A DNA stretch of 61,960 nt. Origin: Seminavis robusta. Lineage: Eukaryota; Bacillariophyta; Bacillariophyceae; Naviculales; Naviculaceae. The stretch's first letter is position 1. Each line of letters opens with the position of its first letter. Made by a program: the position numbers and the translations under genes. Positions 8,865-20,853 of this stretch are shown in pieces. Under the pieces are notes generated by a model. The model had not been told where the DNA came from and ran no database searches. It worked only from the letters and a program-made list of their open reading frames with translations. Location: positions 1 to 61,960 of the forward strand of contig CAICTM010000522.1 of the NCBI GenBank assembly GCA_903772945.1, given 5' to 3'.

Positions 8865-11800
8865 TCACCTACTTTTTGATGTAGCAGAGTTGCTCGGCTC
8901 CGATGAGTCCTCCTTCGCTGCTTCGGCATTTTTCTTTTGTTGCTTGACAAAGGTCTGCGCTTCTGCGATAAGAGCAACCTCGTCGAGGGCGTTGGATGAG
9001 GAACGAATAGGTTGTCCATGACGCACTCGCTTCAGAATGTCTCCCAGCTTGAGAACGTATTCCTGGTGGTTGCTCACGAGATCAGAAATGTCAATATTCT
9101 CCACTCCAGGCACTGCCACTGTACAGTTACCGCACACGGGCTTAAAGCTCTCCATCATTTGTTTGTACTTGAACATCAAGGACAAGATTTTGTCGGTTCG
9201 AGAGTACACATTCACAAATCTCCCTGCAACGACTTGACGGCACGCTTTCCACGAGGAAAGACTCAAATACATGGGAGCGCCCATCACAACAACATCCTCT
9301 ACAACCGAAGCAGGTTCTCGATCGAATTCCAACTCTTCGAGCATCCACTTCTTTTCTCTTTTGCTGGGGCTCTTGCCGTCCTCGTCTTGTTGGGCAAAGC
9401 CAATGGCTCGAGAGTTCTTTTGTTCGTGGTACTCTTCCCATTCTTGCTGGTACACGAGAAGTTGTTTGAGACAGGAGAAGACGACACGAGCACCAAAGGA
9501 ATAGCCCAAGAGTGTCACTGGGCGATGCCCGGCGTTGTTCACCAACAGACTACGAGCAAGCTCTTTGCCTGCTTCTTCTGCACGGGAAACAACAACGGAC
9601 CATGTCTCATCGATGGAATTCATGGCCTGGTGATACAAAACTGTGTTTGTGAGACCGAAGTGGCATGATGGCGAATGGATCGGCGAGACACACATTTTTC
9701 TTTCACTCACCTGGACCAAGTAGATTGGCACGGAAGCCGCCAATGCAAGGGTGTTGGCCACCATGAACTTTAGCGCCTGCTGCCCTGCACTCGCCGCCGT
9801 TGTGAGAGCTACTTCCTTGAAGCATTGAGAAAGCTTCATCAGCATATGGGTCTCCCAGTGCAAGCTGTAGACTTCACCGCCATAACGTGAACTAAAGTCC
9901 CAAACAGTCGCCAAGTGCGCTGGAGGGATGAGGTTTTCGAGCGACGATGAGGGTGCTACTTGTTCAAACACGGACGCATAGCATTGCCTTTGAAAGTGTC
10001 CCGGCGACGGAGCTTCTTCCTTTTCCTCTGCTGCCGCACTCATCTCCTCCGATACCACGCTCACAATGCTCTTGTCGTCCAAGGCCAAAACTGAACCATC
10101 GTCGGCATGATCTACCAAGCCATTCGCACGATCTTTCTGACTAGGTGTGGCAATAAAGTTCTGGACATGATCGGGGAGATGGGCATGCCTGGCCTTCTTT
10201 TCCTCTCCTCGCGCTTTGCCAATCTCCACAATCAACTTGTCTAGTACCAACACCTCCATTTCTGTCAGCGAAGCATCGTATCGTGGACCAAACCGCAGAG
10301 GAAACAGAGTATCGGGATTGCATCCGTACTTGTCCTCCAAGAGCTCCCAGAAGGTTGACTCTTCCTTCTTCCATCGTTTCAACAAATTGCTGCACACAGG
10401 TATCAGATCAGGATTATAAACTCGATAGAATCGTTGCAGTTTCTCCAGCTTGGAAGCGGGCGGCTTTGTCGGCGAGATCCCCCAGGGCCTTTGAAAGTCT
10501 TGTTTATCTGTCAACCACCCCGATATGCAGATTGTTCGGGAGAGTTCTGGTTTTGCAGGAAGCGCCGTTGGATCTACTTCTCCTTGTTGATTATTATTAT
10601 TGCTGTTGTTGCCGTTGTTGGAGTTGCGATTCTTAAACGCCTTGGCTTTGTCACGCCACCGGGCAATACGTGGTTGTTGCGCTTTGGCCTGTTCTTTTTC
10701 CTGAGGAAGCAAGTCCGGTTGCGACGATTCACTGGTATCGTCTTGCTTGGCAGTGGTCGATGTCGATTGTACAATGGTGAATTCGGTAAGACCCGCCGTC
10801 CGTCGTCTCATTTTGTAGGCTGCCAAGCTCCCTCCGGCTACCCCAAAGATGTGCACCACGGCCGTGGTACTAGCCAAGGACATGAAAGTTCCAGCCACTG
10901 CTCCCATCCCCAGAAACGTCAATGCACCGGCAATGGCCGGTGCTGCCATGCCTCCAGTGACGGCCAAGAGCGTCCCAGCCACAACCCCGACGCCGCCAAT
11001 TTTGAGCCCACGGACCAGGTGCTTTTTGGCACCGGAAAGTTTCTTTTTGTTTTTCTTGACCGTGACAACTTGGACTTCATCCCCGGCTCCTAATTCTTCG
11101 ATATCGTCCAAACTGACTTCTTGCGCTGGAGCGGTTTCGAAACTGTCGTCGACGACATGAATGACATTGTCTTCGCCATCTTGTTGTTGCTGTTGTGCAT
11201 CATTGGCCAGTTTCAACAGTCGTTCCGCCATGGCCGTTTCAATCTGTTCAAACTTTCGCGTGGCAAACGAGACCCATGTGGTGTAATTTTTGATTTTCCA
11301 TTCCATCAAGTGGTCCCCGGAATACTCCAACGTTCGTTCGATATCTTGAATCAGTACGGCGACGGCGAGCGATTTGAAGGCGTATCGGACTCGCGCATCG
11401 TATCCCCGTTTCGTGGCATGCAACAAGTGTTGAAACAGCAACCAGCAGAGACATCGATAGCCTGCTCCGGGACTTAGTTTTGGCAAATGCTGTAATAGTT
11501 CCGGGTCGTATTCGGTCATCCACTCGTGTTGTTTGAGATATTGTTGTTGCATTTGTTTTTGTCTCGGATCGACTGCTGTTATTTCTTGCGCATTGGCCAC
11601 ATCCTCTGGGGCATCGTCCTGATCACTCCCATTGTCGTCACTGCCGTCACTGCCACCACTGCCATCACCACTTCCCACATTGCTGGACCATCGTTTGGAC
11701 GACATGCGGCGCGAGACGACCATCAAGTTACTGCCCGCCGGCACGACACGAGGAGTTTTGAGTGCTTCGAGACGGGGTTTGGTTTCGTCGTAGATTTGTT

Positions 11801-12778
11801 GACTAATTTCCTTGTCGAGTAGTAAGTGATCGCAGGATGCCTGCAAGAACTGATCGGCAATAATGTACCGACGTCGATAATGTCTTGTGGCTGCCAATTG
11901 TAGTTTTTGTTGTGCCTTGGATATTCGTTTGCGGCGTTGTTTTTGTTCCTGTTGTTGTCGAATCGAGTTGGTATTGCTGTTGCTGGACGTGTTGCTGTGC
12001 GTGCTCTGATCATCATCGTCTTCTTCGTCTTCGACATTATGACTACTGTCCATACTAGTGTCTTGGATGTTGTTGTTTCTACCACGTCCCCATCGTCTCC
12101 ATCGACGCCGTGCTGGACCGGTGTTGTTGTTACTGTTGTTGTTGTTGTTTTGCGCTGTTGGCTTTGGTTTGCTTTTTTTGACAGCCACTTCGTCCTCTTC
12201 CTCTTCTTCTAGAAACATGGAAACGTCATTGGCACTCCTCATGGAGGAAGTGACGGCTGCATCCACCCTCATGGCAGCTTCCTGGGCATTGTCAAGCTCC
12301 TCGTCACTGGAAAGAGTTTCCATGGATGTCATTTTTTGTTGCTTTTGTGTTTGCTTTGTTGGTGTTGTTTCTGTTTCATTGGAAGGTTTTGTATTTTCTG
12401 GTTGGGTATTATTGTTGTTTTCTGGGTGTTCACTATCATTTTGGTTGCAGTCATCTGCTTCTTCCTCTTCTTCTAGAATTTGTTGTTGTTGTGTTGTTGT
12501 GGCTGTATCTCCATCATCTTCCATGACATCGTACTTGTAAGAAGAAGTCAAAATGGCGGCCAGGCAGGTCTGTTCAGTAAAAAACCAAACACAAGTGAGT
12601 GAGCAAGTGAGTGATGGAGTATGCATGGATTGATCAGTGTGACTTGACTCACCAAGAATAGTTTTCTATCTTCCATGGAAGGCAACTCATGCTCTTCAAT
12701 ATGACTTTTGTCTTCTGATCCCAGAGAACAAGTCTCCGAAGCTTCAATTTCATCATCCAAAGTAAACAAATCCTCCAT
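8865..12778 (-). CDS. TMCO4/DUF726 family alpha/beta-hydrolase, three exons
   Basis: Exons: 12653-12778, 9711-12569 and 8865-9626, giving about 1248 residues. Intron 1 (82 bp, GTGAGT...ACAG) joins the small exon MEDLFTLDDEIEA...RKLFL in frame. Intron 2 is 84 bp, a multiple of three without stops, so it is invisible as an ORF break; removing it joins PIYLVQ to AMNSIDETWSV, as the family requires. The N-terminal half is acidic, Gln/Asn-rich and disordered. A Gly/Ala-rich hydrophobic segment at about 565-628 is the TMCO4 signature, and GYSFGAR holds the likely nucleophile Ser1038. DUF726 proteins (human TMCO4, yeast Mil1/YFL034W) are predicted membrane-associated serine hydrolases with poorly known substrates. 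A second start inside intron 1 is possible but less likely. Confidence 0.88.
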
Positions 12779-14028
12779 CTTGTACTCAAATAAAACTTTG
12801 CAAGTGTTTCCACTGAGCTTGCTTCCACTGAGCTTGCTTCAGCAAGATTGTAAATTGCCCTGTCTTTTAAAATAGAACCTTGCAACACAAATCTTGCAAG
12901 TCTTGCAATAAGCTTCAGCTTCAACTCAGCTTGGAAAATCCAAGATTGTAGGCAGGGTAGCAAACTAGCTGAATGGCTAATGACTTTGGGTAGCAAGTTG
13001 CTCAATTCAATTCTTCCTTTCTTGGGAGAATTTCAGTCAGATCTGTCTCTCTCTCTCTGTCTCTCTCTCTCTTGTCCTTCTGATCAGGACTCTCTCTCTC
13101 TGTGTGTGTGTCCCTTTGCCCCTGAACTTGTAGCTAATCTTCAAGGCTTCAGGAGGGATGGATTAGGTAGATAATAAATAACCAAGCAAGCCAAGAAAAA
13201 AGCTTCGTGGACACCAGTCTTTGGAATTTCGCCAAACCAAAATCTCCCAGTACATGTACTACCCTGAGTACGAGTATCTTGGAGAGCCAGCAGTGAAGAG
13301 CTAGGCTAAGACTACGGTACCAGTTGCAGAAGCCACAGCCCAAGATGGTTGGTTGCCGTTGAGCTTCGCCAACAAGAACAAGTCTAACACCAGTATCCTG
13401 TACCAGCAGACTCAATGCAGTGTCAATGGATGGTAACTTAACTGGACTGTATGTATGTATGTGGTCTTGAATGACACGGTCAAGCGATGGTTATCTTCTC
13501 CGTCTTGGATGCCAATGGCACGCGGTTGCTTGGTTCGACTTGGTTCGGAGGCAAGACCACCATCTATTTCTGCCCGTTGCTTTCTCGAAAATTGAAAGAT
13601 CCGGTAGCGCCGGGCACTCCAAAAACCCGAACCATTCGGGTGACTTCAGGTCATTCTGTGACCACAAATGACTCGAATGACGTCAATCAAAGTCATCAGA
13701 GACAGCAAGAGCTCTAACCCTAGATAAGACTTGAAGACGGATGGACACACGTCAGTTCCGGCAAGAGTGACATCCAAGTCTTGCAGCTCCCCAATTCGAT
13801 CCAGCTGGTCTTCTTTGACAACGGCAAAGAAAAAGGGCCATCAAAAGTAGATAGGGGCCATCAAAAGTCGAAAGATGAAGTGGTCTGCAGCCAACACTAA
13901 GAAATTTCGATCTCCAGGCATGTGTGCCACTGTCCATAATATAGCCACCATCCTTATCAAGCCCACTAGCTACTAGTAGCTAGCTAGCAATACAGAAGCC
14001 TTTCCTATTATTGTAGTATAGAGGAAGA
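12779..14028. other. Intergenic region with CT-rich microsatellite
   Basis: Probable divergent promoter space for the hydrolase (-) and the PqiA-like gene (+). It contains CT-rich simple repeats at about 13045-13110. A 76-codon frame at 13487 has no recognisable domain and is not called. Confidence 0.5.
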
Positions 14029-16284
14029 ATGGCAGACACAACCCAGCAGCAACCTGCAGCAACCACCACAGATGAGGAGACCAAGCAAGATGACGATGAG
14101 CGTTCCGTGGAATCGGCAAGACTAAGGGACAGTTTTATTAGATTGACTACCCAAGGTACCCCTGATCATACTGATGAAGATGATGCACCCTCCCAAGGCC
14201 CTTTTTACCGTAGGTATCTCACATGGATTACAACTGCTAACGATTACAACCACAACAATGGCAATGACAACAACAACAACAATGACAATAGTACCATGGA
14301 CACAACCACAATGCACTCCACAACCACTCTTCCTCCTTCACTGGCACAAGCTCCTACCACACCGGCCGTTCTTACCATGCTGCTTCCCTTGGCGTGCATT
14401 GTCACACACATCATTTTTGCTTATGGACAATGGGCTCCCATGTGGAGATTATCACTCACAGCAGAAGATATGGATGTCACCGCACAAGCACAAACTGCAC
14501 TCACCAAGAAAATTTTCAATCAACTCGGTCTAGACCAAACGCCAGGGTTTACCCATGACGGTGACACGTTGAATTATCAAATCGAACAAGAACACACCGT
14601 GCAAACATTCACCTATGGATTTGCGGTACAAGAATTGTGGCAAGCCTATGGCATGCCAGGCGTCTTTTTGCCACGGTGTGCCGCCATTTTACTCGTCATC
14701 TTTTCCGGCATTTGGCCACATCTCAAACTCATCTTGTTGCAATGGTCGTGGTCCTCTCGACGCTTGTCACTGACACCCAATCGACGCACACGGACTCTTG
14801 GGTGGTTGGCACTCTTGGGCAAATGGTCCTTGGCCGATGTCCTCACGGTCTGTGTCATGGTCGGAGTCCTCAATTTGGAATGGGTCATTGATCCACCCAC
14901 TGTGAAAGAGGGAATTGCCAATAATTTGGCCATGTTGATTGATTTGGCCAAACAAGTTTGGGATGATGGACAAATATGTTCCGTCATGCTATCTTTTGAT
15001 GCATCCGATTGTGGATCCAAAGACTTGAGTATCAAACAACATTTGGAATGTTTTGCCTGCAAAAAGTTTGTCTGGATGGCATATCATGAACCGGATGTGG
15101 TGGAAAAACAAGGAAAAGCCATTGTTAAGGGAATTGAAATGAGTGGACATGGGGCCGTACGATTGTCGGTAGTGGGAATGGAAGGGATCTATGCCTTTTG
15201 CATTGCCGTCATTTTGTCCGTTCTACTCAGTGTCATTGTTGATTGGTACAACTACAAGTACATTGAGACGCTGCGCGAAAAAATTGCTGCAAGACAACGG
15301 GGGGAGGATACAGATTTGACACTCTCCATCACAACAAATCCGGAGGAAGCAGCATCGCTCTTGTTAGTGGGCGACACTACTTCCGAAGCCTCCGAACCCT
15401 TGCTGGAGAACAGCAGTAGTGGCACACCCTTTGAACCACTCGAAATCATGGAAGATGATTCTTCTGTTTTGGATCATTGGGTCCAACGCACTACGTCGGC
15501 ACCGGCCTACACGTGCCTCCATTGTCATCACATCCTACCCATGGTCACACTGGTGTTGGTTGGAATGGCCCTGTACACACCCTCCATGGAACGAAATGTT
15601 GGTGGTGCCATTCCCAAGTATCTCAAAGAGGTGCTGGGGCTCGATCTCAATCACAAATATTCCCTAGCGTCACTCCAAGACTTGACTGGAGCCGCCGGTG
15701 GTATGGATCTCTTGTTGATGGGTACCTTTGCACTCTTTATTGTCTTGGGGCCACTGTTGCGAGCCATTCTGGTTGTGTTGGTGGCCATGACCGCCAAGAC
15801 AACAGCATCGACACGAACACAGCGCATTCGATCGCTACTGGTCCATGTCAGCAACTTTTTGGCTGCCTTTTGTGCCTGGGAAGTCTTCTTTGCTGCTATG
15901 TTCATGGTGGAATTAATCATGCCCAGTGCCACCAATACCATTTTGAATACACCCGCCTGTGAAATTCTATCGGGAGATGGTTCCTCTTGCCTCCAAGTAT
16001 CCTACGAACGTGTTTCTACAACCTTTGCCTTTTTGATACTGGGATGGTGCCTTGTGGGTGGACTCTCCATTCACGTTTCCATGGAAGATAGCAAAGAGCG
16101 AATGATGGAACGACACAATGGACAAGTGGACAGCCTAGAAGCCTATCGGCCATTGCCCTATTTCGATGGTGGTTTGCCCCCAACGGAAATTCATGCCGGA
16201 AACAGTCGTCCATTGGCATTTGGGGATGACAACAATAGCAACACCAATGGTGGGGCATCCATGATGGAAGAACAGCTCGTGTAG
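14029..16284 (+). CDS. PqiA-like multi-pass membrane protein
   Basis: Single-exon gene, 751 residues, ATG at 14029. The first ~110 residues are acidic and Asn/Thr-rich (cytosolic, disordered). About eight hydrophobic segments follow (roughly 113-133, 213-237, 258-283, 388-408, 503-520, 563-590, 604-632 and 664-683). The segment WLALLGKWSLADVLTVCVMV resembles the conserved core of bacterial PqiA (paraquat-inducible protein A; 'GKWSMLDVFVV'). The family has two such halves, and the region around 563-640 may be the second, diverged one. In bacteria PqiA works with the MCE protein PqiB in lipid transport across the envelope; the role in an alga is unknown. The domain call rests on my recall of the motif and needs a profile search. 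Confidence 0.7.
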   Translation: MADTTQQQPAATTTDEETKQDDDERSVESARLRDSFIRLTTQGTPDHTDEDDAPSQGPFYRRYLTWITTANDYNHNNGNDNNNNNDNSTMDTTTMHSTTTLPPSLAQAPTTPAVLTMLLPLACIVTHIIFAYGQWAPMWRLSLTAEDMDVTAQAQTALTKKIFNQLGLDQTPGFTHDGDTLNYQIEQEHTVQTFTYGFAVQELWQAYGMPGVFLPRCAAILLVIFSGIWPHLKLILLQWSWSSRRLSLTPNRRTRTLGWLALLGKWSLADVLTVCVMVGVLNLEWVIDPPTVKEGIANNLAMLIDLAKQVWDDGQICSVMLSFDASDCGSKDLSIKQHLECFACKKFVWMAYHEPDVVEKQGKAIVKGIEMSGHGAVRLSVVGMEGIYAFCIAVILSVLLSVIVDWYNYKYIETLREKIAARQRGEDTDLTLSITTNPEEAASLLLVGDTTSEASEPLLENSSSGTPFEPLEIMEDDSSVLDHWVQRTTSAPAYTCLHCHHILPMVTLVLVGMALYTPSMERNVGGAIPKYLKEVLGLDLNHKYSLASLQDLTGAAGGMDLLLMGTFALFIVLGPLLRAILVVLVAMTAKTTASTRTQRIRSLLVHVSNFLAAFCAWEVFFAAMFMVELIMPSATNTILNTPACEILSGDGSSCLQVSYERVSTTFAFLILGWCLVGGLSIHVSMEDSKERMMERHNGQVDSLEAYRPLPYFDGGLPPTEIHAGNSRPLAFGDDNNSNTNGGASMMEEQLV

Positions 16285-18431
16285 CCTTGTGCGCAGCTGG
16301 TCTTCCTGGTGACCGCTGGGCACCAAAGATGGGAGCGATTCCCTGTGGTGGAGGTGTTCCATTATTTCTCCTCACTCTCTTTTCCAACTTTCCAAATCAT
16401 GTCTTGTATCACAAAATCTATTTCAAGGGAAACCTACCCTTCTTGTGCTAAATTAAGAGAAGTTTGTCCAAACTCAATTGCACATTGTTTCTGTGAAGAT
16501 TGATGCACTCAAATCCGGGTGCCACGGTGATACAGTTGCATGTATGGCTGAGCGGAGCTGAACGGCTAAACAGAAAGGAAAGTCCACGAATTTTGCGTAA
16601 ACTTCTGGCCTTCCAACCTCGAAGGTAGTAGAGCGAAGAATCGGGGTATTATGGAAACAAGTGATACTACATGTCGGCCAGTTTGACGATCATTCATGGC
16701 CTTGTCAGCCCTTGGGTACTGCTGGTGTGAATAACGATGTAGACCAAGTCCCCAAGGATTGGTTGCAGGAGGGACAGTTTGTGGCAAAAGTGCATCAACG
16801 CACGTATACGCGAAATGGATCTGGTAGATACGGTACCAGGTACCGGGGCACGCTGATTCGATGCGACCAGAAAATGCGATCACAATGCCCCTCCTTGATT
16901 GCATGGTCAGTTGCTCCTATACTACAGAAGGAAGCAGACCAATGGAAGTCTGCGAGGACCCTTTTCTTCGATGTAACTTAGAAAGGAAGAGTGGCATGCC
17001 TCTACCAATAGGTTCCCGCACCCAGATCACATCATGTATGCTAGCAGCAAAAGCGTGAGCGTCAATCTTGAGCAGGCTTCCTCGCCAGTGTCTTGATTGA
17101 TGCCTTCTCCTACTACACGACGGGACTGTCTCCTGGCCACATCGGCATGCATCAGGATACCGCGGGAACACGGAAAGCCTCAAATTTCTGTTTCGGTGGG
17201 AAGAATCGAATCATAGATACGGTAGCATTTGAGGCACGACTAGATGTCACCGATGCCGTTTGGCAAGCTTGGCAGCTGCCACTCTTGTCAAAAAGAATAT
17301 ATGCCGATCCCGTCTCGCCAGCACATTGAGATTGCGGTCACATCTGGCGGAGCCAATCCCAGATGAAGCCTCCCATGGAGAAGACATTCCTACCTGTGCC
17401 AACTCGTAAACCCAATATCGTCGTACATGTAGTTCAAGACATCAATTGAGCTCTGAGCCGTCGTACCGTAGGGAGGTGTTGACCCCTCCGAGTCCTGTTA
17501 AGAGGGGTGCCAACAATAACGATGACAGCTTCATTTTGCTTAGATCTTTTTACTCACAACTCGCTGTATAGCTTCTGGTACGTACAGTACCGGTGTGTAT
17601 TCAAATGCGAAAGGGTCAATGTGCAATGAACCGACGCCAAGATTGTTTGTGGCTGGAATGGGGCAATGAGAGAACTGGAGCGGGACGGAGACTCAGGTTG
17701 TCGCTACATCCAACATCATAGGTTATTCACGCTGTTCTTTTCCTCTTCCTCTCTCTAAAATTGGCGCTAGAAAAGATCTGGCCTGATTCGTTTGAGAAAA
17801 CATGCGTTTTTGGTTGGGTTTTCGGTGTCACGTGTTGGTTTTGGTGGGAGTCAAATATTTCGGTCACACTTCATACGGGCCTCATCCTGTAAGTGCGACC
17901 GGATGTGTCCGGCGTTCGGCAGCAATTTCAGCGTCCAACCATCAAAACCCTTAGCGAGGTTTCTGGCGAAGGCGTCACTCATTCAGTGCCAGTTCACTGC
18001 GTTGCAGTTGTCGAACCTTTTGGATGTGGCCAATGGTAAAAAATGGCAGAACAAAGAACACCAATCAATTCCACCCCAGTTTCCTTTCTCCCAAGTCCCA
18101 AGCGGAAGCAATGTAAGAGAGACAGGAAACAGATTTCTGTGTGCTACGTGCTCATCTTTGGATATCAACAAATACCCTTACAACAGTGCTGGCAACATCC
18201 ACACAGAGAGATTTTCCACCTCCAATCGTTCGGAAGAGCTATTTATTTGTCCATTTTGAGATAGAAGCGCAAGTTCAGTCTGATCTGAGCCTGTGAACTG
18301 CCTCTACCGGCAGTACCTGGTACGGACAACAGCGACATTTGCCCATTCATCCAGCACCAACAAAGCAACCAAACTGAGGGTAGACCTGAATAAGATTGTT
18401 GAAGTGTCAGTCCACGTACCCTGCTGGTCGA
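16285..18431. other. Intergenic region, no supported gene
   Basis: 2.1 kb of unique-looking sequence. Only short open frames without recognisable domains are present (for example 17093-17329). It should hold the 3' end of the PqiA-like gene and the promoter of the SET-like gene. Confidence 0.45.
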
Positions 18432-19715
18432 ATGAAGATCCCCACTCTCTTCTTGGCCTCCTGTCTTTTGGCCAGGGCACAAAATGAAGCCCCCTTGTTT
18501 AGTCCCAACCGAGTTGGCAACTATCTCTGTGACATTTATCTGGCACCCTCAGACATTGGTGGATGGGGAGTCTATGCTGGCCGCGACTTTGAGGGAGGGG
18601 AAGTAGTGGAAATTGCACCCCGATATGTCCCTCTCAAAACCACCGAATTTTTGCACAACAATGCCTTGAATGACTTTCATTATGGTTTCACCTTTCAACG
18701 AGATCCAGAAGAGACATCCTTTGGTGCCGCCATTTTTGGAATGTCCATGTTTTACAATCATGGAGTGGGAGCCCAACAAAATGTCTTCTACACTAATTTT
18801 GGCTTTGAACCCAACAAACACATGCCATGGGGGTCCATGATGCTTGGCTTTGTGGCCAGTCATGATATTCGACGAGGTGAAGAGTTGCTATCATCCTATG
18901 GAGAAACTGAACAGTGGTTTACATACCGTGACTTAGAGATGGCACAACGAGACGAGCAAGTGATTCCATCTCTGGAGAAATTGGCCAAGATGGAACAACA
19001 ACAATGCGCAAAATCAATTGCAGGAATTGGGCATTCCACTTGGATTGATCGCATTGTAGCAGCGGAAGACATCTATGAAATCAATTTTCCTTACATTGAA
19101 AAGGAGGAAATGCTCCCGTTACAAGATCATCCAACGGCAGTTGCCAAGGAATTCGTGCAGGATGGTTCTCTCATAGAACAGGCTCCAGCGCTGGTGGTCC
19201 CCATGGCCACTTTTAAAGGCTCGCCACTGGAACCCATGATAATTGCTTGGACTGATTTGGATCCATCACTGCAGGAGGTGGTTCACGATTTGCGAGCAAA
19301 GGGTGTTTACAGGATGAAAGGAATTGACACAGAAACTGGACGTCTTGCCCCAGATGTCTTAGAATTCTTTGAGGACTCGGCAATCCTTCCTGCAGCAGGC
19401 CACATTGGCTTGGTGCGCAAAGTGGGACCTAATGGTGACAGCAACTGTCATTTGGGCATTGAATCTGCTGCAAGGGATATAGAGAATGCTGACATTGGAA
19501 GCTCTGGAATCATTTTGAAATTGTATGCTACCAGAGATATACAGCCAGGAGAGGAACTGTTGCTGAACCTTCCTGATTCCAGTTCCTGGAAGACCAAGAT
19601 GGATCTTTCACAGCATTTGGGACTCACTGGACAGCCCATTCCGAAGCATCTTGTTGACACTTACAATCCTGGAGTTGACTTGCCATTGGATGACGAGGAA
19701 GAACCAGATTTGTGA
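18432..19715 (+). CDS. Secreted protein with two SET-like domains
   Basis: The ATG at 18432 starts a classical signal peptide (MKIPTLFLASCLLARAQNEA), which is why I prefer it to any upstream non-ATG start; 427 residues, one exon. The first SET-like unit has GGWGVYAGRDFEGGEVVE, MFYNHGVG in place of the canonical NHSC (about residue 107) and DIRRGEELLSSYGE. The second has SNCHLGIESAA (about 337) and TRDIQPGEELLLNLPD (about 370). SET domains are lysine methyltransferases; here the substrate- and cofactor-binding motifs are altered and the protein enters the secretory path, so chromatin is an unlikely target. Extracellular, ER or Golgi protein methylation, or a non-catalytic role, is possible. 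The C-terminus is acidic. Confidence 0.8.
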   Translation: MKIPTLFLASCLLARAQNEAPLFSPNRVGNYLCDIYLAPSDIGGWGVYAGRDFEGGEVVEIAPRYVPLKTTEFLHNNALNDFHYGFTFQRDPEETSFGAAIFGMSMFYNHGVGAQQNVFYTNFGFEPNKHMPWGSMMLGFVASHDIRRGEELLSSYGETEQWFTYRDLEMAQRDEQVIPSLEKLAKMEQQQCAKSIAGIGHSTWIDRIVAAEDIYEINFPYIEKEEMLPLQDHPTAVAKEFVQDGSLIEQAPALVVPMATFKGSPLEPMIIAWTDLDPSLQEVVHDLRAKGVYRMKGIDTETGRLAPDVLEFFEDSAILPAAGHIGLVRKVGPNGDSNCHLGIESAARDIENADIGSSGIILKLYATRDIQPGEELLLNLPDSSSWKTKMDLSQHLGLTGQPIPKHLVDTYNPGVDLPLDDEEEPDL

Positions 19716-20204
19716 GAGTCATAGATGGTTGGGGCTTGACATTAGGGCAAAATTTGATGGTTGCCTTTCTCTGTCAGTAGAGCTTACATTTCCTCATGAA
19801 TTGATGTCTAGTTGCAATACGCAGAACCCCAGCCCTGGAAGTTGACCACGACTTCCCTTGTTGATAGCACCTTGGATTCTACTTCCTATCCTTCCACACC
19901 TGCGCAATATCGATAGGGAGACACCTGCGCAAAGTACAGCAGCCATATTTGATTTGTGGCCACCAAACTTCAACTTGGGGTCGTCCCATAGTGGAAAATT
20001 GACAAACTTTTGTGGCAGCGCAGACTTGAATAATGAGATGGTGCTTCAAGCGAAGGCAAGGTGGAGAGTGAAGCATTCATTCCACGCTTTCTTTCCGCCA
20101 CCATAGCCACCAACTTTGGAGCCGGTACAGCCCGAGCTGACGAGCTTAATTAAGCGAGTTATCCATGGTCGATCCAGATCCAAGCACCAACCACACCTTC
20201 CCAG
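19716..20204. other. Intergenic region
   Basis: 3' flank of the SET-like gene. No gene seen. Confidence 0.4.
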
Positions 20205-20853
20205 CTACGGTATATCTCTTTCAGCTCCCTCTCCATCTAGATCTCTTGCAGCCGCAAGTGCAAGGAGGACAGCCAAGCCCATGACGACGCCGGCGATGAC
20301 TACTGGTCTCGGATAGAGGACCATGAGCCCATGAATGGTGACGATGGCAGAAGAGGCCATGACCAAGCAGATGGCGTGGAGCCCTTGGAGGATCGCGACA
20401 ACGACGAACCCTTGGAGCTCGTGCATGTTGGTGACAACGATGATGTCGCTGCCTCAAGATCTCGCTCCGAATCCAAGAGCCACGACACGTGCAAGAAGAG
20501 AACAAGTCCGAAAGAACGAGTCGAGTCTGCTTTCCGAAAAACCAAGTCTAAGCACGAAGGCAACTGCAGGAAGAAACAAGCTGACGATGATGATGGCAGC
20601 GACGATGAAGATGCCCCAGCATCTGGATCCAACGGAGCACGCAATGATAGTCACGAGGGCAAGACTTGGTGACGATTGACAGCAATGCGTCAATGGACAA
20701 GTCCCACGCCTGGGGGTGGTGACAGCAGCCTAGCCCGCACAAGGGACGAGCCAATCGAACAGCAGTCAAGCCTGTGTAAGTACTTCGGCTACCGGTAGCT
20801 AGTCCAAGGATGACGAGTTGACTAAACACTAGATAAGACAGCTTGGTGTCCAT
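20205..20853 (-). pseudogene. Possible decayed multi-pass membrane protein
   Basis: The minus strand from the ATG at 20853 reads MDTKLSYLVFSQLVILGLAT. After a frame change near 20690 it reads four or five hydrophobic stretches (GIFIVAAIIIVSLFLPAVAF, FVVVAILQGLHAICLVMASS, VVIAGVVMGLAVLLALAAAR). One in-frame TGA lies at about 20454. Hydrophobic segments at regular spacing in a single strand suggest a real gene that has decayed, or a spliced one that I cannot resolve. No family recognised. Confidence 0.3.

Noticed and set aside
11900..12540. Long hydrophobic plus frames over the hydrolase N-terminus
   Set aside because: Antisense translations of CAA/GAA-rich codons of the true minus-strand gene.
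13487..13717. 76-codon plus frame
   Set aside because: No domain, no paralogue in the window, and it lies in repeat-containing intergenic DNA.
20331..20679. Plus-strand acidic/basic frames of about 115 codons
   Set aside because: They are antisense to a more gene-like hydrophobic minus frame and have no domain or good start context.
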